Of a DNA stretch of 64,000 nt, positions 13,587-25,500 are shown in pieces (the first letter of the stretch is position 1; each line of letters opens with the position of its first letter). Under the pieces are notes generated by a model. That model searched no databases. It worked only from the letters and a program-made list of their open reading frames with translations, and was not told the origin of the DNA. The translations under genes were made by a program, and so were the position numbers. Source of the DNA: Owenia fusiformis. Taxonomy: Eukaryota > Annelida > Polychaeta > Sabellida > Oweniidae. Where the stretch lies: the NCBI GenBank assembly GCA_903813345.2, contig CAIIXF020000007.1:23297564-23361563 (forward strand), given 5' to 3'.

Positions 13587-13592
13587 GTTTTA
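13587..13592 (-). terminator. Candidate polyadenylation signal AATAAA
   Basis: On the minus strand the stop codon of the FU-LU gene is followed at once by AATAAA (TGAATAAAAC). This fits a very short 3' UTR, though a more distal signal may be used. Confidence 0.5.
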
Positions 13593-13593
13593 T

Positions 13594-16500
13594 TCACTGT
13601 GGTATTTTCGTTGTATACATAGTTATCACCCCAATAATAATCAAGACGATGTAGTGTTGTGTTATTTGCTCCCCACCATTATCTGGACCTTGAGATGTAC
13701 CCGTTAGTATTCCACCATTGCATTGGCTACTGTCACAACATAGGCTGCATGTCTAAAATTAGCAAATATGTACAATAAACAATATGAGCTTATACAGGGC
13801 GTTCAATAAGTATTGCTAATTTTGCTATAACTTTTGTTCTGTTTGCTTTTTCTTCATGAAACTTTCACAACATAAGATACATATATCTGACTTTATTCTA
13901 TGAAATAAAGACAATCGAATCAGTATTATTAAAGTTATGGTTACTAAGGTAACCAGTATCATGGATATGCGGGGCAAACTTCTGACGTCACTTTGGACGA
14001 CATTTTGAGCGTTGAAAGCACTAACATTTAATGCCGTTTAACATTTGGGATATGCAGTGCAGTTAAAAATAATCCATTCCAGAGTCACTTCATGATCCAT
14101 ATTAACTTCATGAGGTGCTCAAAACAGGCAAGCACCCCTAACTTCAATGCACAGTTGCTGTCTGGCGACCCACTCGTGGTACACAATTTTAAAGCCACCC
14201 TTAAAGTGTGTGGCTAGGGAGGTGTTCACTGCAGACATCAGCTGATTGAGATTCTTGTGCGATATTCCTCTCAAATCCCTTTTCACTGAGGCGAATACAA
14301 CAAAATAAAGTGTGGCCTTATCTAAAACATATGCTGCGTGAGGATGCTTCCATGCCAAGCTCTGTTATAATTGTATTTAAGAGAGTAGAGGATCTGTGAG
14401 CAGGGGCGTTATCTTGGTGGACCGTATATGTCGATGTTGCTCTTTGAGGACGTTGAAGTGTGTGGCTAGGAATGTGCAGTGTTCACTGCAGACATACGCT
14501 GATTGAGATTCTAGTGCGATATTCCTCACAGATCTCTTTTCACAAATAAATATTTTTTACATATAATTTAAACTGACAACATCACGATTTGACCATATCA
14601 ACAGTTTTTATTTATCAAAGTGTTTATTTGATGTATAACAATAATTCATTATGTAAACCCTTGAGTTTGCCCCGCGTATCCGTGACATTGGTTACCCTAG
14701 TAACCATAACTTTGTTAATTATAAGTCGGTTGTCCAGAAATTTGGATAGAACAAGGTCAGATGTGTGTTGCTTATGTTGTAAAAGTTTCATGGAAAATAT
14801 GCAAGATAACAAAAGTTATAACAAAATTAGCAATACTTATTGAACGCCCTGTAATACCGTATACTATATGATATAATACAATTAATATATTTTCGTCTTA
14901 CAGCCATAGTGTATTTTCACTAATACCCAGTTGGCTTTTCGACTAATGTTATTTTGACGCATTTTACATATTTCCACAGTTTTATTGATTTTGATGATGT
15001 TACATTTATTGATAATATTTTACTTCTTAGTAAAATGTTATTTGTTCTATTCTTTTTGCAGTAATGTTTAAAAAGTCACATACGTTTAACCTCATATTTA
15101 TTTTCTTAAATTTTTCAAAAATAGGCTGTATGTAGAGGCTGTACTTAAACACTTCTATTTATAGCATACTCATTACTTATTTAAAAAATTCAAGAGTTCT
15201 GAGACACTCTGTATTTAGAGGAGCAAGACCAGTTGCAAGCAAAAGAAACCTCAAAATGTATAACACTTCAACAACCCACCAAATATATAGTTAAATATTC
15301 CCAAATCAAAGAGCGAGGAAATTGACAGTGAATGATACAACAAATCTTTTATTCACTTTTCGGTGCCCGTGTATCTTTCACAAACAAAATGTATCCCTAG
15401 CCCGACGCGTTTCCTCGAATACTTGTGAAATATACCTTTGGTATAATATAATATTATAATGTCAATTTAATATAATATAATGTCAATACAATACAATACA
15501 ATACAATACAATACAATACAATACAATACAATATAATATAACATAACATAACATAACATAACATAACATAATATTATATAATATAATATAATATAATATA
15601 ATATAATAGTAATATAATATAATATAATGTATTTGTAATATATTTCGATGTTTAAGCAGTTAAATAAAAGTCTGATACCGTATGTGTTGTCGAGTGTCGT
15701 TCACATGTTTCATACATGCTAAATCTGTCGCACTTTTTCTGCTCACAACCTCTGGCGTGTGAAATGGCTGAACTGTCTGAATATTGATGTGTCTGAAAAG
15801 TGTTTACTAACCTGTACTTGTATGTAGATTTTACTATGCGGTTACTATGGTGTTTTACCAGAAGTTAACATTATTAGTAATAAAATTAGTCATCTCTGAT
15901 GCAGGGGATTATTTTACGTTTGAATTGTACATTTGATCAGTACGGGATATCTCAGCTTTAGATATCTTAATGATCTTTAAACAATATTAATACACAAAGG
16001 TCACCAATTTTGTCAATTTTTACATTCTATGAGTGTTGAAATATTACCCAGCAGGCATATCCATTATTAAAATCACATTCTTCATAAGCATCAGCTCTTG
16101 TCTGATTATCGTTACAAGTCGATGTATTCGAACAACTGAAACACGTTGCTGAAACATGAATAAGTGCATAATGTTTATATTTGCAATACTAAATGAAAAA
16201 TGTAGTTTTACCAAAATAATTCGTTCACGCACCATGTCATTGTGTAATTCTTCATTGAAGTCTAGACTTTTCTAAATCCAGATTTGTCACTTAATGATAG
16301 AAGTACTTAAGGCGTCACGAATCAATGGTATGGTTATGAATATATATAAATGTATATAGCTATATTACAATACTCACTCAGGCAAGCAGTTGCATTTAGT
16401 TTTGAAGTAAATCCATAAGAACACGAGGTGCATTTTTCAATGGGGTCTACACAAGTGGTGCAATTCGAAAGATCACCACACGCTGCAATACACAGACTTG

Positions 16501-19500
16501 TACTCTAAATGTCCTTATATTATTTAAATACATGGTACTTACTCGAATCGGAACGTCATTAAATTCAATATAAATGAAAGTCTGCTGGTTCTACCATGTT
16601 ACGTTAAAAATTCAAACAATTAAGCAATTTAAACAAATTTTAGCATTCGCACCTTTACATGAACTGCCATCGAATGCTTCTGTAAAACCACTGTCACATT
16701 CGAGGCATTCTGGGAAGTTATCATTATCATTGTCGTTACATGACAAACAATTTGAAATCTTGTTGCATCCTAAAAGCAATAAAAATATATTTATTGTATA
16801 TTGAAATTTGTTTTTATAGATTTCGAATAAACTGTATAATTCGACATTAAAGACAAATTATTACTCACTAACGCATGATGTTTTATCTCCACGAAGACCA
16901 TACCCTGCCTGGCAAGATGTACATTCGGCGATTCCATCATTGTCGCTATCTTCACAGGAAGCACAGTGTGTCAAAAACTGGCATGCTAGAGACAAAGACA
17001 AACACGATGGTACAATAAATAACAACTCAAATCAACTAGGTAACGGTGCGTTTAGGGTGTCACCATCCTAAAATGTAATGTGTTATGTACTACATATATT
17101 TTATTTTAAGTTTATATAGGTACATACTTGAGAGTCAATTATATGACTGTACTCACTAAAACAGCCAAATCCATCTTGTGATAACCCAAAACCATGGTTA
17201 CAAGCGGTACATGTGTCGGCGATTGCATCACCTGTTGACTCTATACATTCCAAGCATTCGGGGTGTACAGAAGAACAACCTTAGGAAATAAAGTAAGAGT
17301 ATGTTAGTCTTCTCAATTTTTATCAAAGAATTAGATATTTTCAAAATGGTACTGTGATTAATGATTGTGATTATTCCTGATTATTCCTGGTGGTAGTGGG
17401 GGTGTTAGACATTGTGATATATGTGTAAATTTGATCATGGTTTCGCATATTGGATGTTTGTTTTGTTGAATGCTTTTATCTTTTGTTGTCGGGTCGTGTT
17501 TGCTCTATTTTGTAATACTTTTGGCCTTTTCTCTTTTGTATTTTATATATTAAATAGTTGAGTAATTTACATTTTCATATTATATTTTAGAAACGTCGAT
17601 ATACATAGTATGGCATTATTGTATAAAATAATGTTGATATGTACTTATACATGAAGAACCATCTGCCTTTGGAGTATTTGCCTCTTCGCATCGCATGCAA
17701 TGGTCCGCAATTTCATCATTATTCTTATCCTCGCAGTGCGTACAATTACCTATCGTGGAACAATCTGAAAATTAAGAAAATATTTTGGTTACTTTACTCA
17801 TACAGACAGTGTTACTTAGAAATAGTTTCCTCATTTCTGAAAACGACCGTCTCACCTACACACATGGTCCTATCCTGACTAAGTCCCATTGTTGAATTGC
17901 AGACTAAACACTCGGCGATACCATCGTTATTGCTATCTTCGCATACTGTGCAATTTTCTGGACACTCTAAAAAGAATTGGTATTGGGAAAAGTATAATTT
18001 AATGGAATACGAATATCACACTACTATACCCCCATACTGTATCCTGTATTCCTTTAACCCTTTGCCTCCCACATTGTTTTTAGCAAGGTATTTCCCATAA
18101 CCGCATTGTTTTAGCAATTTCAGAGAAAAGGGTAAAAAAATTGATAGAAAAACTAAATATTGAATATCTCAATAAGTTTTCGTCTAATTAATGTGAAATT
18201 TTCAGGAAAACATTATTAGGTGTTACTTAACTGATTCACATGTACTGGCGTTACGTGGCATAGGTTTTGCTATTATGACATCATCACAATGGTTTGGAAC
18301 AGAATATAAACAGAATAATAGATGTCTGAGTTCTGATTATCTACTTCTACATTATAATTTCATGGTAAAATAAAAGCACGAATTGAAACTTTACGGGTTT
18401 GTTTTGACTACACAGATATTTATTATTTTTTATACAGAATAAAAGTAATGCAAACATCATGATAGCGAAATAGTATTGCTACACTAACAGAGTGATGCAA
18501 CTACTTACCGCTTACTGAATTTTAGAGCAAAAAGTCTGAAATTCTAAAATATTGAATATCTTAAAAAGTTGTAGTCAGTGTAAAATGTACAGGAAATCAT
18601 AACTTTGTGTTACTTGTTTTAATGTGGTGCCTCGCCAGGGTTTAACTTGACAGGTTATAATATTACATAACAATAAGTGAAAATAGCACTGGAACTATAT
18701 GAATTTTGCCCAAGACAAGAAAGTGTGCACTAGAATGCACTAATAAGAATATTGTACAGGCTACAGGGAAGTTGCAAATGGAGGACGTTTGTTTATTTCC
18801 ATAGTTCTGAATGTATACTAGATTTTACACATATTCTAAGTGTTCTACTATACATTGTATAGATTCATCGAGCAGTTTGCAACGTATTATTACCAGAAAA
18901 GCCCAATGAACAAAGATAGAGAATACCCGCTCCATTTGCAACTTAACCGTACCCTGTATCATTTTTAAATGTGGTCACGTGGTAGGGTAGTGTGTATATG
19001 CGCATTATATTTCTTCATAATACAAGTATGTATAGATGATTTAAAATGCTAAACCAGATGCTTATACCTGTACAGGTGAGACCATCTTGACTAACACCAT
19101 AGTAAGGCAAACATTCTTGACACATTGATTGTCCAAGTGGGTTACCGAGACACGTTGAGCAATTTCCAGGACACTCTGAAATAAGAGATAAGTTCAATTC
19201 ATTCTAGTCAATATTCAGAAACTCCAGACCTAGGTTGACGTATCCATGCTTGAATAACAATATTTGTTTCAAATAAAACGTTTAACCATTACCTATACAG
19301 CCACTCGTATCGAACAGAATACCGAAGCCATCTTTACACTTTATGCAAACGTCTGTTGTGTTATCGTTCGTTGTTTCCTCACATTCTGTACAGTTCGTAT
19401 CCAGGCTTGCACATGCTACAACAACAGGAGAAAGTTATGAAGTGTCTGAGTAACACGGAGGCAAAATAGATAGGATAGACTAATATCGAATATCATTTTG

Positions 19501-22500
19501 ACTAACATGCGAAAGTACCAACAGAATCACACCGTTGCACTAGAGAAACTAGATTTTGGAACGAGCTTGCGAACAAAATTTCAAATCAAAATAATGCAAT
19601 TAATACGCCCAATGTAGGAAGGATTTTACCAACACATTCTCGTCCGTCAAGTCGAGGTGTCTTCCCTGGACCGCACTGATAGCAAATATCAGCAATGTTG
19701 TCGTTCGTTGTTTCCTCACACACGTTGCAATCTGCTATTGTGTAACACTCTACAAAACGATAATACTAATTGCTCAGTTATAGTTAGTTCTAAAAAACTT
19801 CGAATGTGTCCCGGTGTGAATGAAATGATGGTCCCCCAGGGATTATGGTCACCTTTCTTAACGGCCCTTACTGGCCCTGATTGCGTATAATATAATGAGA
19901 ACAGGATCTTAAGAGGTTCTGGACAAATCATTTGATTCTGGACTTGTCATATTTTTTTTTCAACGAAATCACATCCAAGGGTTGAATTTTTATTAGCTAT
20001 TTAGAGAGTGAGTCCTGCCTAGTATTAATTTCAATAAAAAAAGTTAAAATAGAACCCTATTTGAGAGTCAATCTAATACTTACATTACATTGATAAATTA
20101 AGGCAAATCCTGAAATATTTTTAAAGTGCATTTTTTTATGAAATATTATCCAGCAAGTATTTAAATGAAACGGTCTTATTCAAATACAAATCATAACATG
20201 ATATTTTTCATGAAACATTTTTCAATGAAATTCAATTGAAGGGTCAAGATAAAACGAGCTAATTTAGGTGAAAACCCTTACATGATGATGTGTTTTCATA
20301 ACTTCTTTCATAAAATTCCATCAAGGGGTGAAGATAAAATGATCGAATTTAAGTGATTTAAGGATCACGAGAATATGTTTTCTTTGATATTTTCTATGAA
20401 ATCCCATCCAATGGTCAAGGTAAAATTTTGATTTTGATTTGGTCACGTGTTCGAAAGATCCATATAAGGCCCATAGAACCATATAGGAACGTCATTTTGA
20501 ATGTCACGTGATAGATCCATATAAGGCTTTTAGAACCATTTATGGAAAGATGAGGGAAGCCCCTGACCCCTGTTTCACGATTTTTATGCACTTCATTATT
20601 GTACCGAAGTTTGCCGATTCGATTCGTCGTATTTCGGAATCCTGGTGACAATTTTATACTCCATTGGAGTATTTTTGACCTACTTCTTATGACGGAAATT
20701 CCCGAACCTTGTTCGGATTAATCCGGATTTTCTGACCTACTTTATCTACCGAGATTTCACGAGTTAACATTCGTCTCATTCCGGAATCCTGGTGACAATT
20801 TTATACTCCATTGGAGTATTTTTGATCTACTTTTTCTGGATTTTGCCCTACTTATTATATCTTGACAACAAGCAAATCAAAAAGTTCGACATGAACGGGT
20901 CTCGATCAACTAACCTAGACTATGGAAGCCAGGCACGCTAACCATTAGGCCAACGAGCTACCGATATGAAAGAACAAAAGTATTATACATTTATACCGAG
21001 CGTCAATTCAAAATGATCCTCACTTTTGTCTCAACTTAAATACGACTCGTCAGTTGTATCCAGAATAGTAGAACGCCTATGGCGCTAGTGAATGACCAAG
21101 TCCCAGGTGAGTGGTTCGTATCCCTCCGTGATATACTATTTTTGTTTTATTAAATACGACAGAAAGGAGCAAGGTGTAGGTTGAAAACAAGACGTTAGTT
21201 TGTTTCAAAACAGTTTGGAAACATTAATCTCTGATAATTTAAGGTTTTCCACTCCTGAAGGGCCTCTAGATCTATGAAATTCAATAATCCACTCAGTAAA
21301 AATACGATTTCTCTGCAACCTGATGTCCAATCAAGATCATTCAAATATATATGTGTTCCTGACACGTTTGGGCGTCCGGGAATAAAATTGCTTGTGAAAA
21401 CTATTTACAAAAGTGTTCCAGAGACCCTTATCTACTTGGCTAAGGTTTTATTTGAAGATACATTGCCTTATTAGCAGGTAGAGGGGCATACAGAACACAG
21501 AAGCAAATGCTATGTTGAAAATTTTCTATATTTCAATTTGAACCTGTGTTTACATGTCACGTAGGCCAGTGTTTTATATGGGGATTATATGTACTTTCCT
21601 TGTTTACATGAACGTAAATCATTACATGAAATCTGCATTCTTCTGGGTTTCATCTGGGTTTGTATTGTCTTATTGGGGCTTTTCGACTTTAAAACAAACC
21701 CTACCTAAATGGATTGTTACTCGGGAACGTTTTTGTAAATAGTTATTATAAACAATTCTGAAAGAATATCACATATTTTTGTCTTCCCGATTTCAGTCAT
21801 GAATTACGTCAATTTCTCGTGCAAACATTGGGTAGACGTTGTCATAACCGGATGCCCGAACGTGTCAGGAACATATAGATACTCGAATGATGTTGATTGA
21901 ACATCAGGGTTGAGAGAAATCGTAATTTTACTGAGTGGCTTCACGAAAAAAAGCAGCACTTTAGGCCACCTAAATACAACTCGTCAGTTGTATCCAGTTG
22001 GAATCCCAGCGTAATGTTTTTAATTATATGGTTGTGCTTTGATTTTTCGCTGAAAACATTTATAACTACGTCAACTTTATATTAAAACATTTATTATCTT
22101 TTCAGTTGTATTAAAATGTAAAATATGATATATGTCAGCTTATTGCTTTCTGGAGAACAGTCAAGGTTTAAATTTGGTACAATGAATCGGACACTCATGT
22201 AAATCGACATGGTTATAACATTGAACTCAATGCAGTAAATTAGTTATTTCTATGAATCACAGCGGGATTGGTTTCATTTTATATGATTGCCAACTCTGGC
22301 GGTTTTTTTGTAAATGCTTTTGACCGCTGTAAATGTGAAACTGATACAGTATTATTCAATTGTTTTATGTCTTGGTCACATTTGCTCCGATTTTCACTAC
22401 GGCGCCCGGCCGATTGAGTATTGTGTTCAGAAATGTATTCAATTTTGAACAAAATACTCGCAGCAAATGTGATCCAGGCATTACACAGCGGTATTTCAAA

Positions 22501-25500
22501 CATACTATTGTTGCTTAACCACGACCTAGCCAATTTTAAAATCATACTCCTTAATTATTTAAATCCCAGTAAACGATCAATGTCTAGGTATTTGGCGTTT
22601 GATGATACTATGGCCCTTGGCGAATTATGATTAGATGAACCGAGGTCAACATTAATGTTTCTTGTACAAGGTCATCCCAAGGTCTAAGATAAATATTTAG
22701 GTATTTTACGTTTCAAGACCTTTGGACAAATTCGATTCAACGATGTATTAAAGTTAAAATGTATACAGAGATAAAATAGGTTATCTCCTATCGTTTCCTT
22801 GTGTATACGTTTATGTCTCTGCGTAATAACGCAGATGCGAGCAGGTAGTTACCAATCTCACCACAAGGTGGCTCGTTCGGGTCAGATAGCATGGCGGGTA
22901 TGGTAGAAAGTTCCCTTTAAATTTAAGTACATCTGTTTTCGTGGTTCAATTTTCATATCACCCTTAAAATGTATCTAATAGCAATGCAATTAAAATATGT
23001 CCAGTGAACGAAAATGCAATACAAGAATAGATATTTCACTTTTTGTGATTTTGTAACAATGGGGTTATTTTTTGTATATGTAACATGGTCATTTTCACAT
23101 TTTATATTATTACTGTTCATATTAATCAATCCCTATTCATCTCAATATAACAGGTCCCTAAGTAGGTTGTTTGCAGTTTTACTCTTTTAATACCATGTTC
23201 ACTTTTCACCTTGAGTTATTCAACTATGCAAACTGTGTCAGTTTTATATATCTATTGTTCCCCTATATGGTCTTTCTCACTCACATGTAGCTGAGTTTGC
23301 ATTGGGTGTTGGCTTGTCAGTAGTTGCTGTAAGAGTTCATGTTGTACATTACAGAGCATTGTATTTTAAACATTGAAGTTTGAAATATACTATTTTATAT
23401 ATATTTTAATTTGAAGTTCGAGTTATTTTATTGCCACCCACGGGCCTTCCACACGCCCATTAACATATAACGCTTTGAAACAACTTTAAAAAGTGAGCAA
23501 TGTCAGTGTTGTGATAATAGAGAATTTTCGTTATAAGTTGTTTCAAAAACTTATACGTATACTTATAGTTTAAAGGGTCTTGTCGAACTAAAATCAATTC
23601 AAATTGATTTTCATAATCTGTTCCAAGTGGGGCATAACTATTCCCGATATAGTCAAGCTTCATCATCAACTAGGGACTGCGAATACAATGTCCTTTGCTA
23701 GTGTCAATTATGAACACGATAAACTAAATTCTAGTTGACGGGTCCTTGTAGTGTACGATAAACAAGACCCTTTAAAGTGAATCACTACACGAACGAGTCG
23801 ATCATTTCAAAGTTCTCATGAAATTATAAGGTCAATTTTTAAGTTTTTACGTATAAAAGGGCCTTTATACGCAGATTATAAACTTACAGAGTTGGATCTC
23901 CGCATAGTATATGTGTGGACCTACTGACCAGAATGGCTTATTAAAATTAATCGGCTGAATAGGCATAGTATCCAATCAAATAGCTCGACTCATTCATTAG
24001 CTGAACTAATTCTCCCTTCGTTATTTATACAAGGTGATTCAAAACGATCATCTACAAAAATATATTTGAGAGTAGATAAATCTGTAAAACCCGTGTGCTA
24101 TATCAGCCTATTTGATTCTAGAAAACACATATGACACAACTAAACATGCTTTACATCAAGGGGGTACGGATGGTATGCCATTGGCCCTTTTTATTACCGT
24201 CCTAGGAGATATTTCCCGACGAATTAGGAAATTATGAAACACCTTGTTTATTGGGTTTATAAGTATAAGTATACGTATAAGTTTTTAAAAAACTTATAAC
24301 GAAAATTCTCTAATAACGCCCCTCATACCTATTTATTACAGGTCGTGTAGACCATTGTTGCCTGATTTATAGCAAAAACATTGACTTTTGCACGTTGATG
24401 ATGATGATGATGATGATGCGCCTTTTATAATAGATCTCATATCTTAGAAGCGTATCAGTTCAAAAAATACTAGAAGACCTTACATATTTTGTCATGCACT
24501 GCGCCTATTCATTTGGCAATTCAGTTGTAAATTTTATCTTGAAAAAAATAAATCTTCCAAATTTGTTGAGTTTTCTTGCAGAAATCGCCTACCCCCCCCC
24601 CCCCCCCCCTCCATCCATTTTGTATGATCACAAGGCGTGATTTAAGCTGCTGATATTCTTCTTTAAACGAGTCGGATTTTCAAAATCTATAAGTTGGACT
24701 CCCTTTATAGTAGTTCAACAAGTTAAACCCAATACCACGGCTTTCATTTATTAATCTGAATGTTCTTGTTGCCGTGGTTGGGTTTAACTTCCGTGCTATG
24801 CTTTCATTTGTTGCAAATTCTCACTATCAGTTATTAATTAAACGCGCATGGAATTCCATGCGGTACCATAGGCCACCATTAAATTTTTTGCATCAAGGGC
24901 CGAATAGGCACGGACGTTAAACCTAGGGCGGGCCACAAGATATGTCAGATAAGAAATAAGGCCCAGACTAGGTTTAACTTGTTGAACTACCTTTATAGAA
25001 GCTTTGAACTGAATTTGCACTGCTTAATGCTGAAATTTTATTGTTTATCCATACATTTTAAGAAAAAATGTATAAAAAAAGATGTTAAAGCCAAATGTTG
25101 CCCTAAAAATTCAGAAAATGTAAAAAATTTCGAATTTTCTATGTACAGGCCTTGTTGCCCCTTTAAGAAGCTTAATATGTAAATTATCCAATCAAACACT
25201 TCGTCCACCATTTTGAAACACTAATCAATCCAATCTGTGCTAGCGATTCATAGGGCGAGCCAGTGGGATATTTCCAGGGTTCATACACACCTGGAAATGT
25301 CAGGGAAATTGACTTGATTTTCCAAGTGCTGGAAATGTCAGGTAATTTTAAAATTAGGTCAAAAGGGCCAAAGATGACCGGGAATTTTGAAACGGTAGAC
25401 ATGTCAGGGAAATGTCAGGGAAATTTGTATCAGTGTTGAAAAAATAATGTTCCAGAGATTAATGTTTCCAAACTGTTTTGAAACAAACTAACGTCTTGTT

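Larger units (their letters stand above)
13594..16148 (-). other. Ly6/uPAR (LU) domain exons and hydrophobic C-terminus
   Basis: Exon 16148-16048 begins TCFSCSNTSTC and ends YACW. Exon 15792-15679 has ARGCEQKKC and YETC. Exon 13752-13594 opens CSLCCDSSQCN, the CC-x4-CN signature that closes LU domains. Twelve Cys are present against the usual ten. The last ~20 residues (YIVLIIIGVITMYTTKIPQ) follow a Gly/Ser/Asn-rich spacer, as in GPI-anchor signals; a short transmembrane anchor is the alternative. The mariner relic at 13793 lies in the last intron. Confidence 0.8.
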
